Positions 36,989 through 44,995 of a stretch of 64,000 nucleotides of DNA are shown one piece after another. The translations under genes and the position numbers were made by a program. The stretch spans positions 3,950,256-4,014,255 of the forward strand of contig LR732703.1 of NCBI GenBank assembly GCA_902506565.1, in the 5' to 3' direction. This stretch comes from Burkholderiales bacterium 8X (GTDB taxonomy: Bacteria > Pseudomonadota > Gammaproteobacteria > Burkholderiales > Burkholderiaceae_C). Each line of letters opens with the position of its first letter. Position 1 is the first letter of the stretch. The notes beneath the pieces are model-generated. The model worked only from the letters and a program-made list of their open reading frames with translations. It searched no databases and was not told the origin of the DNA.

Positions 36989-37438
36989 TCAGGCGGCGAC
37001 CACCTCGAAGCTCGTCGTGATTTCGGCGGTCTTCGCCAGCATGACCGTCGCCGAGCAATAGGTGTCGTGGCTCAAGGCGATGGCCCGCTTCACCGTGGCC
37101 TCGGACAGGTTCTTGCCCTTGACCGTGAAATGCAGGTGGATCTTCGTGAAGACCTTCGGGTCTTTCTCCGCGCGTTCGCTCGTGATCTGCACGCTGCAGC
37201 CTTCGACCTGTTGGCGCCCGCGCTTCAGGATGTGCACGACGTCGTAGGCGGTGCAACCACCGGCGCCGGCCAGCATTGTTTCCATCGGTCTCGGCGCCAG
37301 ATTGAGTCCGCCCTGCTCGGGCTTGTCGGCATCCGGCGCACCATCCATGACCAGCACGTGTCCGGTGCCGGTTTCGGCGACGAAGCCCATTCCGGAACGG
37401 GTACCCGAGTTGCCCGTCCAACTAACCCTGCATTCCAT
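36989..37438 (-). CDS. OsmC family protein (YhfA-like)
   Basis: A 149-residue OsmC-fold protein. Two redox cysteines are visible, C62 in AGAGGCTAYDVV and C128 in HDTYCSATVML, matching the peroxidatic and resolving pair of OsmC/Ohr relatives. The sequence order is closer to the YhfA branch than to classic OsmC or Ohr. It may reduce organic hydroperoxides, but the YhfA branch has no firm substrate. Its start is divergent from the small RNA and ilvA. Confidence 0.87.
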   Translation of the reverse strand: MECRVSWTGNSGTRSGMGFVAETGTGHVLVMDGAPDADKPEQGGLNLAPRPMETMLAGAGGCTAYDVVHILKRGRQQVEGCSVQITSERAEKDPKVFTKIHLHFTVKGKNLSEATVKRAIALSHDTYCSATVMLAKTAEITTSFEVVAA

Positions 37439-37515
37439 GTCGTGATTCCGAAGAGCACGCCGCGCGGCACTAATGCCGCTTTCCTGCGCGCTTTGTGTGA
37501 GAAAAGAACAACTGC

Positions 37516-37546
37516 TTGTTGCATCGCAACAAACACTGGCTATACT
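37516..37546 (+). promoter_or_regulatory. Promoter with overlapping palindrome for the candidate sRNA
   Basis: TTGCAT (37519-37524) and TATACT (37541-37546) with a 16-bp spacer make a good sigma-70 promoter. The -35 lies inside a perfect inverted repeat TTGTTGC-ATC-GCAACAA (37516-37532), a likely operator. Confidence 0.7.
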
Positions 37547-37552
37547 TTATTT

Positions 37553-37641
37553 CAGGCGCGTGGCTTCACGCGCAACGGTTGTCTCCTCCACCCTCTCAAT
37601 TGGTGGATTTAGCCCCGAGTCGCAAGACTCGGGGCTTTTTT
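37553..37641 (+). ncRNA. Candidate three-hairpin small RNA
   Basis: Between the promoter above and a strong terminator lies a transcript of about 90 nt with three clean hairpins. The first is GCGCGUG-GCUU-CACGCGC (37556-37573). The second is UCCACC / GGUGGA (37587-37607) with an 8-nt CU-rich loop. The third is the terminator. The single-stranded stretch between hairpins one and two ends in GUCUCCUCC, which is complementary to Shine-Dalgarno sequences and could pair with target mRNAs. An in-frame reading without stops runs through it into ilvA but crosses the terminator and has no start-site support. It could alternatively be an ilvA attenuator, but no leader peptide rich in branched-chain codons is seen. 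Confidence 0.65.
37611..37641 (+). terminator. Rho-independent terminator of the candidate sRNA
   Basis: A perfect 10-bp stem AGCCCCGAGT / ACTCGGGGCT with loop CGCAAG is followed by six U residues. It lies 62 bp upstream of the ilvA start codon. Confidence 0.93.
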
Positions 37642-37703
37642 CTTGGGCCGAACGCCCGAGTCGGCCGGATGCTCCGATTGCAGCGTCCTATGATCGCGCC
37701 CCT

Positions 37704-39251
37704 ATGACAAAACCGGCGCTGACTCCTGCGGACTACCTCAAGAAAATCCTGACGGCGCGGGTCTACGACGTCGCGGTGGAGTCCGCCCTGGAGCTCGCGC
37801 CCGGCCTGAGCGCACGCCTTGCCAACAACGTGCTCCTCAAGCGCGAAGACCAGCAGCCGGTCTTCAGCTTCAAGCTTCGCGGCGCCTACAACAAGATGGT
37901 TCACCTGAGCCGCGAACAGCTCTCCCAAGGCGTGATCTGCGCCTCCGCCGGCAATCACGCGCAAGGCGTGGCGCTCGGTGCAAGAAAGCTCGGTGCCCGC
38001 GCCGTCATCGTCATGCCGACCACCACGCCGCAGCTCAAGATCGATGCCGTGCGGGCGCTGGGCGGCGAGGTGCATCTGTTCGGCGACAGCTATTCGGACG
38101 CCCACGGCTACGCGCTCGAGCAACAAAGGCTGCAGGGGCTGACGTTCGTTCATCCTTTCGACGATCCGGAAGTCATCGCCGGCCAGGGAACCATCGCGAT
38201 GGAGATCCTGCGGCAACATCAAGGCCGCCTCGATGCGGTGTTCGTCGCGATCGGGGGCGGCGGGCTCATTTCGGGCGTCGCGAACTACATCAAGGCCGTG
38301 CGACCCGAGATCAAGGTGATCGGCGTGCAGATGAGCGACTCGGACGCGATGATGCAATCCGTCGAGGCGCGGCAGCGGGTGACGCTCGACGATGTCGGGC
38401 TCTTCAGCGACGGCACCGCGGTCAAGCTGGTCGGCGAGGAAACGTTTCGGATCGCGCGCGACCTGGTGGACGAATTCATGACGGTCGACACCGATTCGGT
38501 CTGCGCCGCCATCAAGGATGTGTTCGTCGATACCCGCAGCATCGTCGAACCCGCCGGCGCCTTGGCCGTCGCCGCCATCAAGCAATACGTCGCGACCCAC
38601 CAGACCCGGGGCGAGACCTACGCGGCGATCCTGTGCGGCGCCAACATGAACTTCGACCGGCTGCGTTTCGTTGCCGAACGCGCCGAGGTCGGCGAAGAGC
38701 GCGAAGCGCTGCTCGCCGTGACGATCCCGGAAGAACGGGGAAGCTTTCGCCGGTTTTGCGAGCTGGTGGGCGATCTCCCGGGCGCGAGCCGCAACGTCAC
38801 CGAATTCAACTACCGGATCAGCGATGCCAAGGCCGCACACGTGTTCGTCGGCCTGACCACCAGCACGCGCGGCGAGTCGAGGGTGATCGCGGAGACCTTC
38901 GAATCACACGGCTTCGGCGCCATCGACCTGACGCACGATGAACTCGCCAAGGAGCACATCCGGCACATGGTGGGCGGTCGGACCGGTCTTGCGCACGACG
39001 AACGGCTGCTGCGCTTCGTGTTTCCGGAGCGGCCGGGCGCACTGCTGAAGTTCTTGAGCCTGATGCAGCCGAACTGGAACATCAGCCTCTTTCATTACCG
39101 CAACCAGGGCGCCGACTACGGCCGCATCCTGGTCGGACTGCAAGTTCCGGCCGCGGAGGACACGGCGTTCAAGGCATTCCTGGAGACGCTCGGCTATCCC
39201 TACATCGAAGAGACCGACAACCCGGTCTACCGATTGTTCCTTCGCAACTGA
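37704..39251 (+). CDS. ilvA: Threonine ammonia-lyase (biosynthetic)
   Basis: A 515-residue PLP enzyme that converts threonine to 2-oxobutanoate, the first step to isoleucine. The PLP lysine is K57 in SFKLRGAYNK, the phosphate-binding glycine loop is IGGGGLISGV (about residue 185), and two C-terminal ACT-like regulatory domains (from about residue 335) fit isoleucine feedback control. The start follows the sRNA terminator. TATGAT at 37689-37694 could be a -10 element, which would leave a leader of only a few bases; no Shine-Dalgarno is seen, so translation may be nearly leaderless. Confidence 0.95.
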   Translation: MTKPALTPADYLKKILTARVYDVAVESALELAPGLSARLANNVLLKREDQQPVFSFKLRGAYNKMVHLSREQLSQGVICASAGNHAQGVALGARKLGARAVIVMPTTTPQLKIDAVRALGGEVHLFGDSYSDAHGYALEQQRLQGLTFVHPFDDPEVIAGQGTIAMEILRQHQGRLDAVFVAIGGGGLISGVANYIKAVRPEIKVIGVQMSDSDAMMQSVEARQRVTLDDVGLFSDGTAVKLVGEETFRIARDLVDEFMTVDTDSVCAAIKDVFVDTRSIVEPAGALAVAAIKQYVATHQTRGETYAAILCGANMNFDRLRFVAERAEVGEEREALLAVTIPEERGSFRRFCELVGDLPGASRNVTEFNYRISDAKAAHVFVGLTTSTRGESRVIAETFESHGFGAIDLTHDELAKEHIRHMVGGRTGLAHDERLLRFVFPERPGALLKFLSLMQPNWNISLFHYRNQGADYGRILVGLQVPAAEDTAFKAFLETLGYPYIEETDNPVYRLFLRN

Positions 39252-39265
39252 GCCCCAGCCCAGCG

Positions 39266-39763
39266 CTATCGATTGGGCGCGAGACCGACGCCGGGCGGCG
39301 AGTTGACCGCAAGAGGCGGGGTCGGCAACTGGAGGCTGAAGGCGGCAGCGCCGCCGTTCGCGCCCCCGATGGTGGCGGCCCGCGTCGTGACGGACTGGAG
39401 CACGAAGCCGTCCGCCAGTTCGGAGCCGACCCGGAAGGGCCGGGCCGGCCTGCCGTCGACCGCGATCAGCGCCGCACCCTGCTGCTCGTCGTCGGCCACC
39501 ACGCCTTGCAAGACGAAGCGGGTTGCCGCATCGGGCCGGGCCGCCGCCACCGGCTCCACCCGGACGGCGCCGAGCATTTGCGCGACCGCTGCCGGATCGA
39601 CCGCGACCGCTGCGCCGGTGACCGCGGCCGGCTGTACTTGCACGCCGGACGGCGCCGAGAGCCGGAGCCCCCAGAACACCACGCTCGCCACCGCCAGCGC
39701 CCACAGCACGGTGGTCGTGCCGATGACGGGCCACCTGGCAGAGGACGAGTAGGGATGCGACAT
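39266..39763 (-). CDS. gspC: Type II secretion protein GspC (short form)
   Basis: A 165-residue inner-membrane protein with a short cytoplasmic start, one helix (VIGTTTVLWALAVASVVFWGL) and a periplasmic homology region containing RFVLQGVVADDEQQGAALIAVDGRPARPFRVGSEL, the GspC HR domain that contacts the secretin GspD. It lacks the C-terminal PDZ or coiled-coil domain of larger GspC proteins; residues after about 140 are Pro-rich. It is divergent from the gspG operon by 63 bp, a known arrangement in Burkholderiales. Confidence 0.85.
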   Translation of the reverse strand: MSHPYSSSARWPVIGTTTVLWALAVASVVFWGLRLSAPSGVQVQPAAVTGAAVAVDPAAVAQMLGAVRVEPVAAARPDAATRFVLQGVVADDEQQGAALIAVDGRPARPFRVGSELADGFVLQSVTTRAATIGGANGGAAAFSLQLPTPPLAVNSPPGVGLAPNR

Positions 39764-39826
39764 GGTGCGGGATTATCATTCACCGGCCGCCCGGCTCCCC
39801 CGTCCTCGACATCTTCTGCGAGCGCC

Positions 39827-40267
39827 ATGTTTCTCACTCCCCCCACCCTTCGCCGCGGCCTCGCACGCGGCTTCACGCTGATCGAACTGATGGTCGTCCT
39901 GGTCATCATCGGCGTGCTGGCTGCCTTGATCGTGCCGAACGTGATCGGCCGCGCCGACGATGCCCGCGCCACCGCCGCCAGGACCGACGTCAACAACCTG
40001 ATGCAGGCGCTCAAGCTCTACCGGCTCGACAACCAGCGCTATCCGTCGGCCGACCAGGGCCTGCAGGCGCTCCTGGCCCGCCCGACCGCCGGACCACCCG
40101 CTCCCAACTGGAAGCCCTACGTCGAGAAGCTGCCGAACGATCCGTGGGGCCGCCCTTATCAATATCTCAATCCCGGCATCAAGGGCGAGATCGACGTGCT
40201 TTCGTTCGGCGCCGACGGGCAGGCTGGCGGCGAGGGCAACAATGCCGACATCGGCAGCTGGCAGTAG
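39827..40267 (+). CDS. gspG: Type II secretion major pseudopilin GspG
   Basis: A 146-residue major pseudopilin. The prepilin peptidase site is RGFTLIELMVVLVIIGVLAALIV after a 15-residue leader, and the C-terminal part has the family blocks LYRLDNQRYPSADQGLQALL and LPNDPWGRPYQYLNPG; the acidic loop LSFGADGQAGGEGNNADIGSW forms the calcium site in homologs. First gene of the gsp operon. Confidence 0.96.
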   Translation: MFLTPPTLRRGLARGFTLIELMVVLVIIGVLAALIVPNVIGRADDARATAARTDVNNLMQALKLYRLDNQRYPSADQGLQALLARPTAGPPAPNWKPYVEKLPNDPWGRPYQYLNPGIKGEIDVLSFGADGQAGGEGNNADIGSWQ

Positions 40268-40760
40268 CTGCCGCCCCGCCCTCTTGCGCCGCCCGGCCGA
40301 AAGCCGAGGCCGCGCGGGCGGCTTCACCTTGCTCGAACTGATCGTGGTGATCGCGATCATCGCGATGGCGAGCGCGGGTATCGGTCTGGCGCTTCGCGAC
40401 TCCGGCGAGACGGTGCTCGATCGCGAAGCCGAAAGGCTCTCGGCCCTGTTCGAGTCGGCCCGCGCCCAATCCCGCGCGAGCGGCGCCGCCGTGCGCTGGC
40501 GGCCGACGCCGCAGGGCCCGAACGCCTTCGCCTTCGACGGCCTGCCGACCGGACCCGACGGCTTGCCGGTCCACTGGCTGGCAGCAGGCATCCTGGCGCA
40601 GCCCTTGAACGCGAACGGCCTTGCGGCGCCGGCGGTCCAGCTGGGGCCGGACCCGATCGTCGCCGCCCAGCAAGTCCTGCTGACCATCGAGGGCTCGCCC
40701 GGACTCAGCCGGCGCATCGGCACCGACGGGCTGAGGCCCTTCGGCATCGTCGAACCATGA
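40242..40760 (+). CDS. gspH: Type II secretion minor pseudopilin GspH
   Basis: A 172-residue minor pseudopilin with cleavage motif GGFTLLELIVVIAIIAMASAG. The ATG used here overlaps gspG by 26 bp and gives an unusually long leader; a TTG at 40284, after the gspG stop, would give a 12-residue leader of normal length and may be the real start. The globular part is divergent, as is usual for GspH. It overlaps gspI by 4 bp. Confidence 0.85.
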   Translation: MPTSAAGSSCRPALLRRPAESRGRAGGFTLLELIVVIAIIAMASAGIGLALRDSGETVLDREAERLSALFESARAQSRASGAAVRWRPTPQGPNAFAFDGLPTGPDGLPVHWLAAGILAQPLNANGLAAPAVQLGPDPIVAAQQVLLTIEGSPGLSRRIGTDGLRPFGIVEP

Positions 40761-41134
40761 AGCGCATCGTCCGGCCCGGCCTTCAGTCCGGCTTCACGTT
40801 GATCGAGGTGCTGGTCGCGCTCGGCATCGTCGCCATCGCGCTCGGCGCCGGTTCGCAGGCCACCATGGCCCTCACCCGCAATGCACAGCGGCAGTCGGAC
40901 GTGCTGCTGGCGCAGCTCTGCGCCGAGAACGAGCTGGTGAAGGCGCGGCTCGCACGCCAGATGCCGGCGATCGGCGACTCGGGCCTGACCTGCCTTCAGG
41001 CGAACACGAGCTTCCTCGTGACGGTCTCGACCACGCCGACGCTCAATCCGAACTTTCGCCGGGTCGACGTGCAGGTTCGCGATGCCGGCGAATCGCCGAT
41101 CTTGCGAGTCTCCACGGTCGTGGGGCGCTACTGA
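40757..41134 (+). CDS. gspI: Type II secretion minor pseudopilin GspI
   Basis: A 125-residue minor pseudopilin with the motif SGFTLIEVLVALGIVAIALGAG and the GspI-specific pattern of a short globular domain with a disulfide-capable pair (LCAEN and LTCLQ). With GspJ and GspK it forms the tip of the pseudopilus. Overlaps gspH and gspJ. Confidence 0.93.
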   Translation: MKRIVRPGLQSGFTLIEVLVALGIVAIALGAGSQATMALTRNAQRQSDVLLAQLCAENELVKARLARQMPAIGDSGLTCLQANTSFLVTVSTTPTLNPNFRRVDVQVRDAGESPILRVSTVVGRY

Positions 41135-41856
41135 TGGCGGCCGCGAGACGAAAGCAGGTCGCGAGCGGCATGCGCCCGATGTCGCAACGCCGGGGCGCAC
41201 CGCTCGTCCGGCGGGCTCGCGGCTTCACGCTCATCGAGCTGCTGGTCGCGATCTCGGTCATGGCGCTCCTGGCGCTCATGAGCTGGCAAGGGCTGGAAGG
41301 CATGTCGCGCGCACACGCGCAAAACCGCGAGCGCGGCGACGCGGTGCTGACGCTCCAGACCGCGCTGTCGCAGTGGGCCGCCGACCTGGACGCAGCCATC
41401 CCCCTGGCGCAGGTGCGGCCGATCGACTGGGACGGCCGCGTGCTCCGCATCACCCGGCGCAGCACCGATACCGCGCTTCCGGTGGTGTATGTCGTGGCCT
41501 GGACCTTGCGCATCACCACCACCGGCTCGGTCTGGCAGCGCTGGCAATCGCCCGGGCTCGACAGCCGCCTGCAGTGGCAACAGGCCTGGGACCGGGCCGC
41601 CGCCTGGGCCCAGGACGCGAACCCCGGCAACGAACTGCGCGGCGCCGAAGTCGCGTTGATGCCGATCGAAGCCTGGCAGATCTCGTACTTTCGCAATGGC
41701 AACTGGGGGCCGCCGAACGACGGCACCTCGAGCGGCGGCTCGGTTGAATTGCCGGACGGCATCCGGCTCGTCCTCGGACTGCCGCAGGGATCGGCGCTGG
41801 CGGGCCTCTTGACGCGTGACTGGATCAAGCCGGCGGCCACGGTGCCCAAGACATGA
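41134..41856 (+). CDS. gspJ: Type II secretion minor pseudopilin GspJ
   Basis: A 240-residue tip pseudopilin. The peptidase site is RGFTLIELLVAISVMALLALMSW; the region AQNRERGDAVLTLQTALSQWAADL is typical of GspJ. The leader from the first ATG is about 29 residues; later ATGs (MRPM, MSQRRG) would shorten it. One-base overlap with gspI (TGATG) and a 4-bp overlap with gspK. Confidence 0.92.
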   Translation: MAAARRKQVASGMRPMSQRRGAPLVRRARGFTLIELLVAISVMALLALMSWQGLEGMSRAHAQNRERGDAVLTLQTALSQWAADLDAAIPLAQVRPIDWDGRVLRITRRSTDTALPVVYVVAWTLRITTTGSVWQRWQSPGLDSRLQWQQAWDRAAAWAQDANPGNELRGAEVALMPIEAWQISYFRNGNWGPPNDGTSSGGSVELPDGIRLVLGLPQGSALAGLLTRDWIKPAATVPKT

Positions 41857-43049
41857 AGCGCCGGCCATCCTTCTTGCATTGCCTGCCGGCGGTCCGGAGT
41901 CATGGGTGCAGCCGCCGCATCGCCTCCCAGCGCGGCGCGGCCCTGCTGACGGCGATGCTGACCGTGACGCTGGTCGCCACCTTCGCCGCCGCCGCGCTGT
42001 GGCAGCAATGGCGGGCGGCCGAGGTCGAGGCGGCCGAACGGGCTCGCGTGCAAGCATCGTGGGTGCTGATCGGCGCACTCGACTGGTCGCGCCTCATCCT
42101 GCGCGAGGACGCCCGCGCGAATGCGCTGAGCGGCGGCGCCGATCACCTGGCCGAGCCCTGGGCCGTACCGCTCGAGGAGGCGAAGCTATCCAGCTTCCTG
42201 TCGGCCGAGAAGAACGTGGCGAGCGATTCGCTGGAGGGCCTGCCGGAGGCTTTTCTCTCGGGTCGCATCACCGACGCCCAGGCCAAGCTCAACGTCCTCA
42301 ACCTGGTGAACGGCGGCAAGCCGGATCCGGCGGCAGTGGCCGCATTCACCAAGCTCTTCGACATGCTGGGCCTGCCGGCGCAAGAGCTCTCCAACCTGAC
42401 CGCCAGCCTGCAGCGCGCCCTGCCGCTCAATGCCGCTGCAGCAGCGTCTTCGGCGCAGACGCCGGGCGCATCCGGCACCGTGGGCTCGGCCGCGGCCGCC
42501 GGCGCTTCGCCTACATCGACGACACCGAGCGTGCCGGACGGCAGCACCGCGCAGAACGCGACCGCGACCGGCGGCGCGCCCGGGTCTGCCGCGTCCGCCG
42601 ATTCGTCCGCCGCAGGGCCCCTGCTCCCGCAACGCGTATCGCAACTGGTGTGGCTCGGCCTTTCGGCAGGCACCGTGGCCGCGCTCCAGCCGTATGTCAC
42701 CGTGCTGCCGGTCCGCACCCCGCTCAACATCAATACGGCCAGCGCCGAGGCCCTGTTCGCCAGCGTGCCCTCGCTCGACCTGGCCGGCGCCCGCCGCATC
42801 GCACTTCAGCGCACGCGCGGGCACTTCCGAAGCCTCGCGGATGCCGCCGCGCTGGTCCAGCAAAGCGGCAGCCAGTTCGTCGAAGGCCAGCACAGCGTCG
42901 CGACCCGCTTCTTCGAGGTGCAAGGACGGCTTCGGCTCGACCGAACCTGGGTCGAGGAACAATCCCTGCTTCAGCGCGACGGCATCGATGTGCGGATCGT
43001 CTGGCGCGAACGTGGTGCCGGAACCACGCCGGCCGCCCCGCGTTCCTGA
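41853..43049 (+). CDS. gspK: Type II secretion tip pseudopilin GspK
   Basis: A 398-residue large minor pseudopilin that caps the pseudopilus. The N-terminal motif QRGAALLTAMLTVTLVATFAAAALW replaces the usual Phe with Ala, typical of GspK. A long Ala/Ser/Thr-rich insertion (about residues 195-255) is unconserved; the helix-hairpin-helix-like segment LNINTASAEALFASVPSLDLAGARRIALQR supports the call. It is followed by a 140-bp gap before gspL, the longest break in the operon. Confidence 0.9.
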   Translation: MKRRPSFLHCLPAVRSHGCSRRIASQRGAALLTAMLTVTLVATFAAAALWQQWRAAEVEAAERARVQASWVLIGALDWSRLILREDARANALSGGADHLAEPWAVPLEEAKLSSFLSAEKNVASDSLEGLPEAFLSGRITDAQAKLNVLNLVNGGKPDPAAVAAFTKLFDMLGLPAQELSNLTASLQRALPLNAAAAASSAQTPGASGTVGSAAAAGASPTSTTPSVPDGSTAQNATATGGAPGSAASADSSAAGPLLPQRVSQLVWLGLSAGTVAALQPYVTVLPVRTPLNINTASAEALFASVPSLDLAGARRIALQRTRGHFRSLADAAALVQQSGSQFVEGQHSVATRFFEVQGRLRLDRTWVEEQSLLQRDGIDVRIVWRERGAGTTPAAPRS

Positions 43050-43153
43050 GACCGACAAGTTGCGGTGGTAAAAAGCAATAAAGAGCGGTAAATCGCCCGC
43101 CAAATCGACCTCAGGCGCTATCAAAGACGTAGCGACTTGCAGCGTCGGCTCCC

Positions 43154-43159
43154 TACAAT
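43154..43159 (+). promoter_or_regulatory. Candidate internal -10 before gspL
   Basis: TACAAT 31 bp before the gspL start in the 140-bp gspK-gspL gap. The gap also contains GGCGCTATCAAAGACGTAGC, which resembles short intergenic sequences common in Comamonadaceae. No clear -35 is present. Confidence 0.3.
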
Positions 43160-43189
43160 AGTCCTCCCTTTTCTTCGACCTCGAAGCCC

Positions 43190-44398
43190 ATGCCCTTGCT
43201 GTTCGTCAACGCGCCCTTGCCGCCGTTCAATCCGGCTGGCGAATTCGCGTGGGCAGCCTGGTCGAGCGACGGCCGCAAGCTGCGCTCCCAGGGCAGCGCA
43301 CCGGCCGCCCTGCTGCCGACCAGCGAAGAAGTCATCCTGTGCATTCCGGCGGCGGCGCTCTCGTGGCATCGGGTCACGCTGCCGCAGGTCGCGATGAGCG
43401 GCAACGTCCGGATTCGCTCCATCCTCAACGGCCTGCTCGAGGACCGCCTGCTCGACGACCCGGAACAACTGCACTTTGCGCTCGAACCCGATGCCCGGCC
43501 CGGCGTACCCGTTTGGGTCGCCGCCTGCAGCCGGGCCTGGCTGCAAGGCATCGTGCAATCGCTCGAAGCCGCAGGCCGACGGGTCGGCCGGATCATTCCC
43601 GAATTCACGCCCCAGCCGTCCGGCAGCCCCGCGATGGTGTTCGCCGTCGGCGAGCCGCGCGATGCACGCCTCGTGATCTGCGACGACCAGGGGGTCGCGA
43701 TGCTGCCGCTGCAAGGCACCGGTGCAGCGCTGGCGGCCCTGTTGCCCGCCGACTCCACCGCCTTGGCCGAGCCGGCGGTAGCGGAACTTGCCGAATCCCT
43801 GCTCGAGCGCCGCATGCCGATCATCAAGCCGGCCGCTCGCTGGAACCAGGCTGGCCAGTCGAGCTGGGACCTCGCGCAATTCGACCTGGCGTCCACCGGC
43901 CGTGCCCGCGCCGGCAAGAAGGCGGCCGCCATCTGGCGCTCGGTGTGGCACGGCGCCGAATGGCGGGCTGCGCGCTGGGGTGCGCTGGTGCTGGTGCTCG
44001 CACAACTGGTCGGCCTCAATGCATGGGCCTGGAAGGAGCGCAACGCGCTCGAGGCCAAGAACACGGCGCTGCGCGGCATCCTGACCCAGACCTTTCCCTC
44101 GGTACAAACCGTGATCGATCCCCTGCTCCAGATGCAGCGCGAAGTCGCCACCTTGCAACAGGCGACCGGCGGCGTGTCGGCGAACGACCTCGAACCCATG
44201 CTGGGCGCCCTGGCCGCCAGCCTTCCTGCCGGCCGGGTGCCGAGCGCCATCGACTACACCGGCGGCCAGCTGCGCCTGCGTGGGCTCGCACTGAAAGACA
44301 CCGAGATCAACGGCCTCGCGAGCGCGCTGTCGTCGCGGGGCTACGGTGCCCGCAGCGAAGGCGACCTGCTGCTGGTGCAGGCGGAGGCTGCGCGATGA
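43190..44398 (+). CDS. gspL: Type II secretion assembly protein GspL
   Basis: A 402-residue bitopic protein linking the cytoplasmic ATPase GspE to the pseudopilus. The N-terminal 240 residues form the actin-like cytoplasmic domain (IPAAALSWHRVTLPQV, LNGLLEDRLLDDPEQLHFALE). One transmembrane helix lies near residue 265 (WGALVLVLAQLVGLNAWAW) and a ferredoxin-like periplasmic domain ends the protein. Overlaps gspM by 4 bp. Confidence 0.92.
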   Translation: MPLLFVNAPLPPFNPAGEFAWAAWSSDGRKLRSQGSAPAALLPTSEEVILCIPAAALSWHRVTLPQVAMSGNVRIRSILNGLLEDRLLDDPEQLHFALEPDARPGVPVWVAACSRAWLQGIVQSLEAAGRRVGRIIPEFTPQPSGSPAMVFAVGEPRDARLVICDDQGVAMLPLQGTGAALAALLPADSTALAEPAVAELAESLLERRMPIIKPAARWNQAGQSSWDLAQFDLASTGRARAGKKAAAIWRSVWHGAEWRAARWGALVLVLAQLVGLNAWAWKERNALEAKNTALRGILTQTFPSVQTVIDPLLQMQREVATLQQATGGVSANDLEPMLGALAASLPAGRVPSAIDYTGGQLRLRGLALKDTEINGLASALSSRGYGARSEGDLLLVQAEAAR

Positions 44399-44985
44399 GC
44401 TGGATCGATTCGCTCGAAGCCCGCTGGCAGGCTTGGTGGCCCGAGCTCGAACCGCGCGAACAGCGGCTCATCGGCCTGGGCGCCGCATTGATCCTGCTGG
44501 CGCTGGTCTGGTGGCTGGCTCTCGCGCCCGCGCTGCGCACCTTGTCACTGGCACGAACCGAGCACGCCCGGCTCGACGCCCAGCTCCAGCAGATGGCCAG
44601 CCTGCAGGCACGTGCCAAGGAGCTGCAATCGCAGCCGCGAGCCTCGCGCGACGATGCGCTCCGGGCCCTGGAGGGTTCGGTCCGCCAGAACCTCGGCCCG
44701 AATGCGCAGCTGCAGCCGGCAAGCGGCAACGAGGCTGTCAATATCGCGCTCCGCGCCGCGCCGGCCGGTGCGCTGGCCGAGTGGTTCTCGCAGGCCCGCG
44801 GCAACGCGCGGGCGGTACCGCGCGAGGTGCACCTGACCCGCAACACCACGCAGCAGCCGACTTCGAATCCCGGCGCGCAGCCGACGCCGGCTCCCGGCGT
44901 GTCGGGTAGCGCAGCCGGTACCGCGCCTGACCCGGGCGCCGTGCGCTGGGACGGAACGCTCGTCATGAACCTTCCCGCGCGTTGA
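44395..44985 (+). CDS. gspM: Type II secretion assembly protein GspM
   Basis: A 196-residue inner-membrane partner of GspL. One N-terminal helix (LIGLGAALILLALVWWLALAPAL) is followed by a coiled region (LDAQLQQMASLQARAKELQSQ) and a ferredoxin-like fold ALAEWFSQARGNARAVPREVHL. A Pro/Thr-rich insertion (about 155-180) interrupts the last part. Position after gspL is definitive. Confidence 0.9.
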   Translation: MSWIDSLEARWQAWWPELEPREQRLIGLGAALILLALVWWLALAPALRTLSLARTEHARLDAQLQQMASLQARAKELQSQPRASRDDALRALEGSVRQNLGPNAQLQPASGNEAVNIALRAAPAGALAEWFSQARGNARAVPREVHLTRNTTQQPTSNPGAQPTPAPGVSGSAAGTAPDPGAVRWDGTLVMNLPAR

Positions 44986-44995
44986 CCTGCCACGC

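Noticed and set aside
37473..37703. In-frame 77-codon extension of ilvA upstream
   Set aside because: It would run through a promoter, three RNA hairpins and a strong terminator, and homologs start near MTKPALTP.
43090..43140. Possible Comamonadaceae intergenic repeat before gspL
   Set aside because: Only a loose resemblance recalled from memory; no second copy is present in the window.
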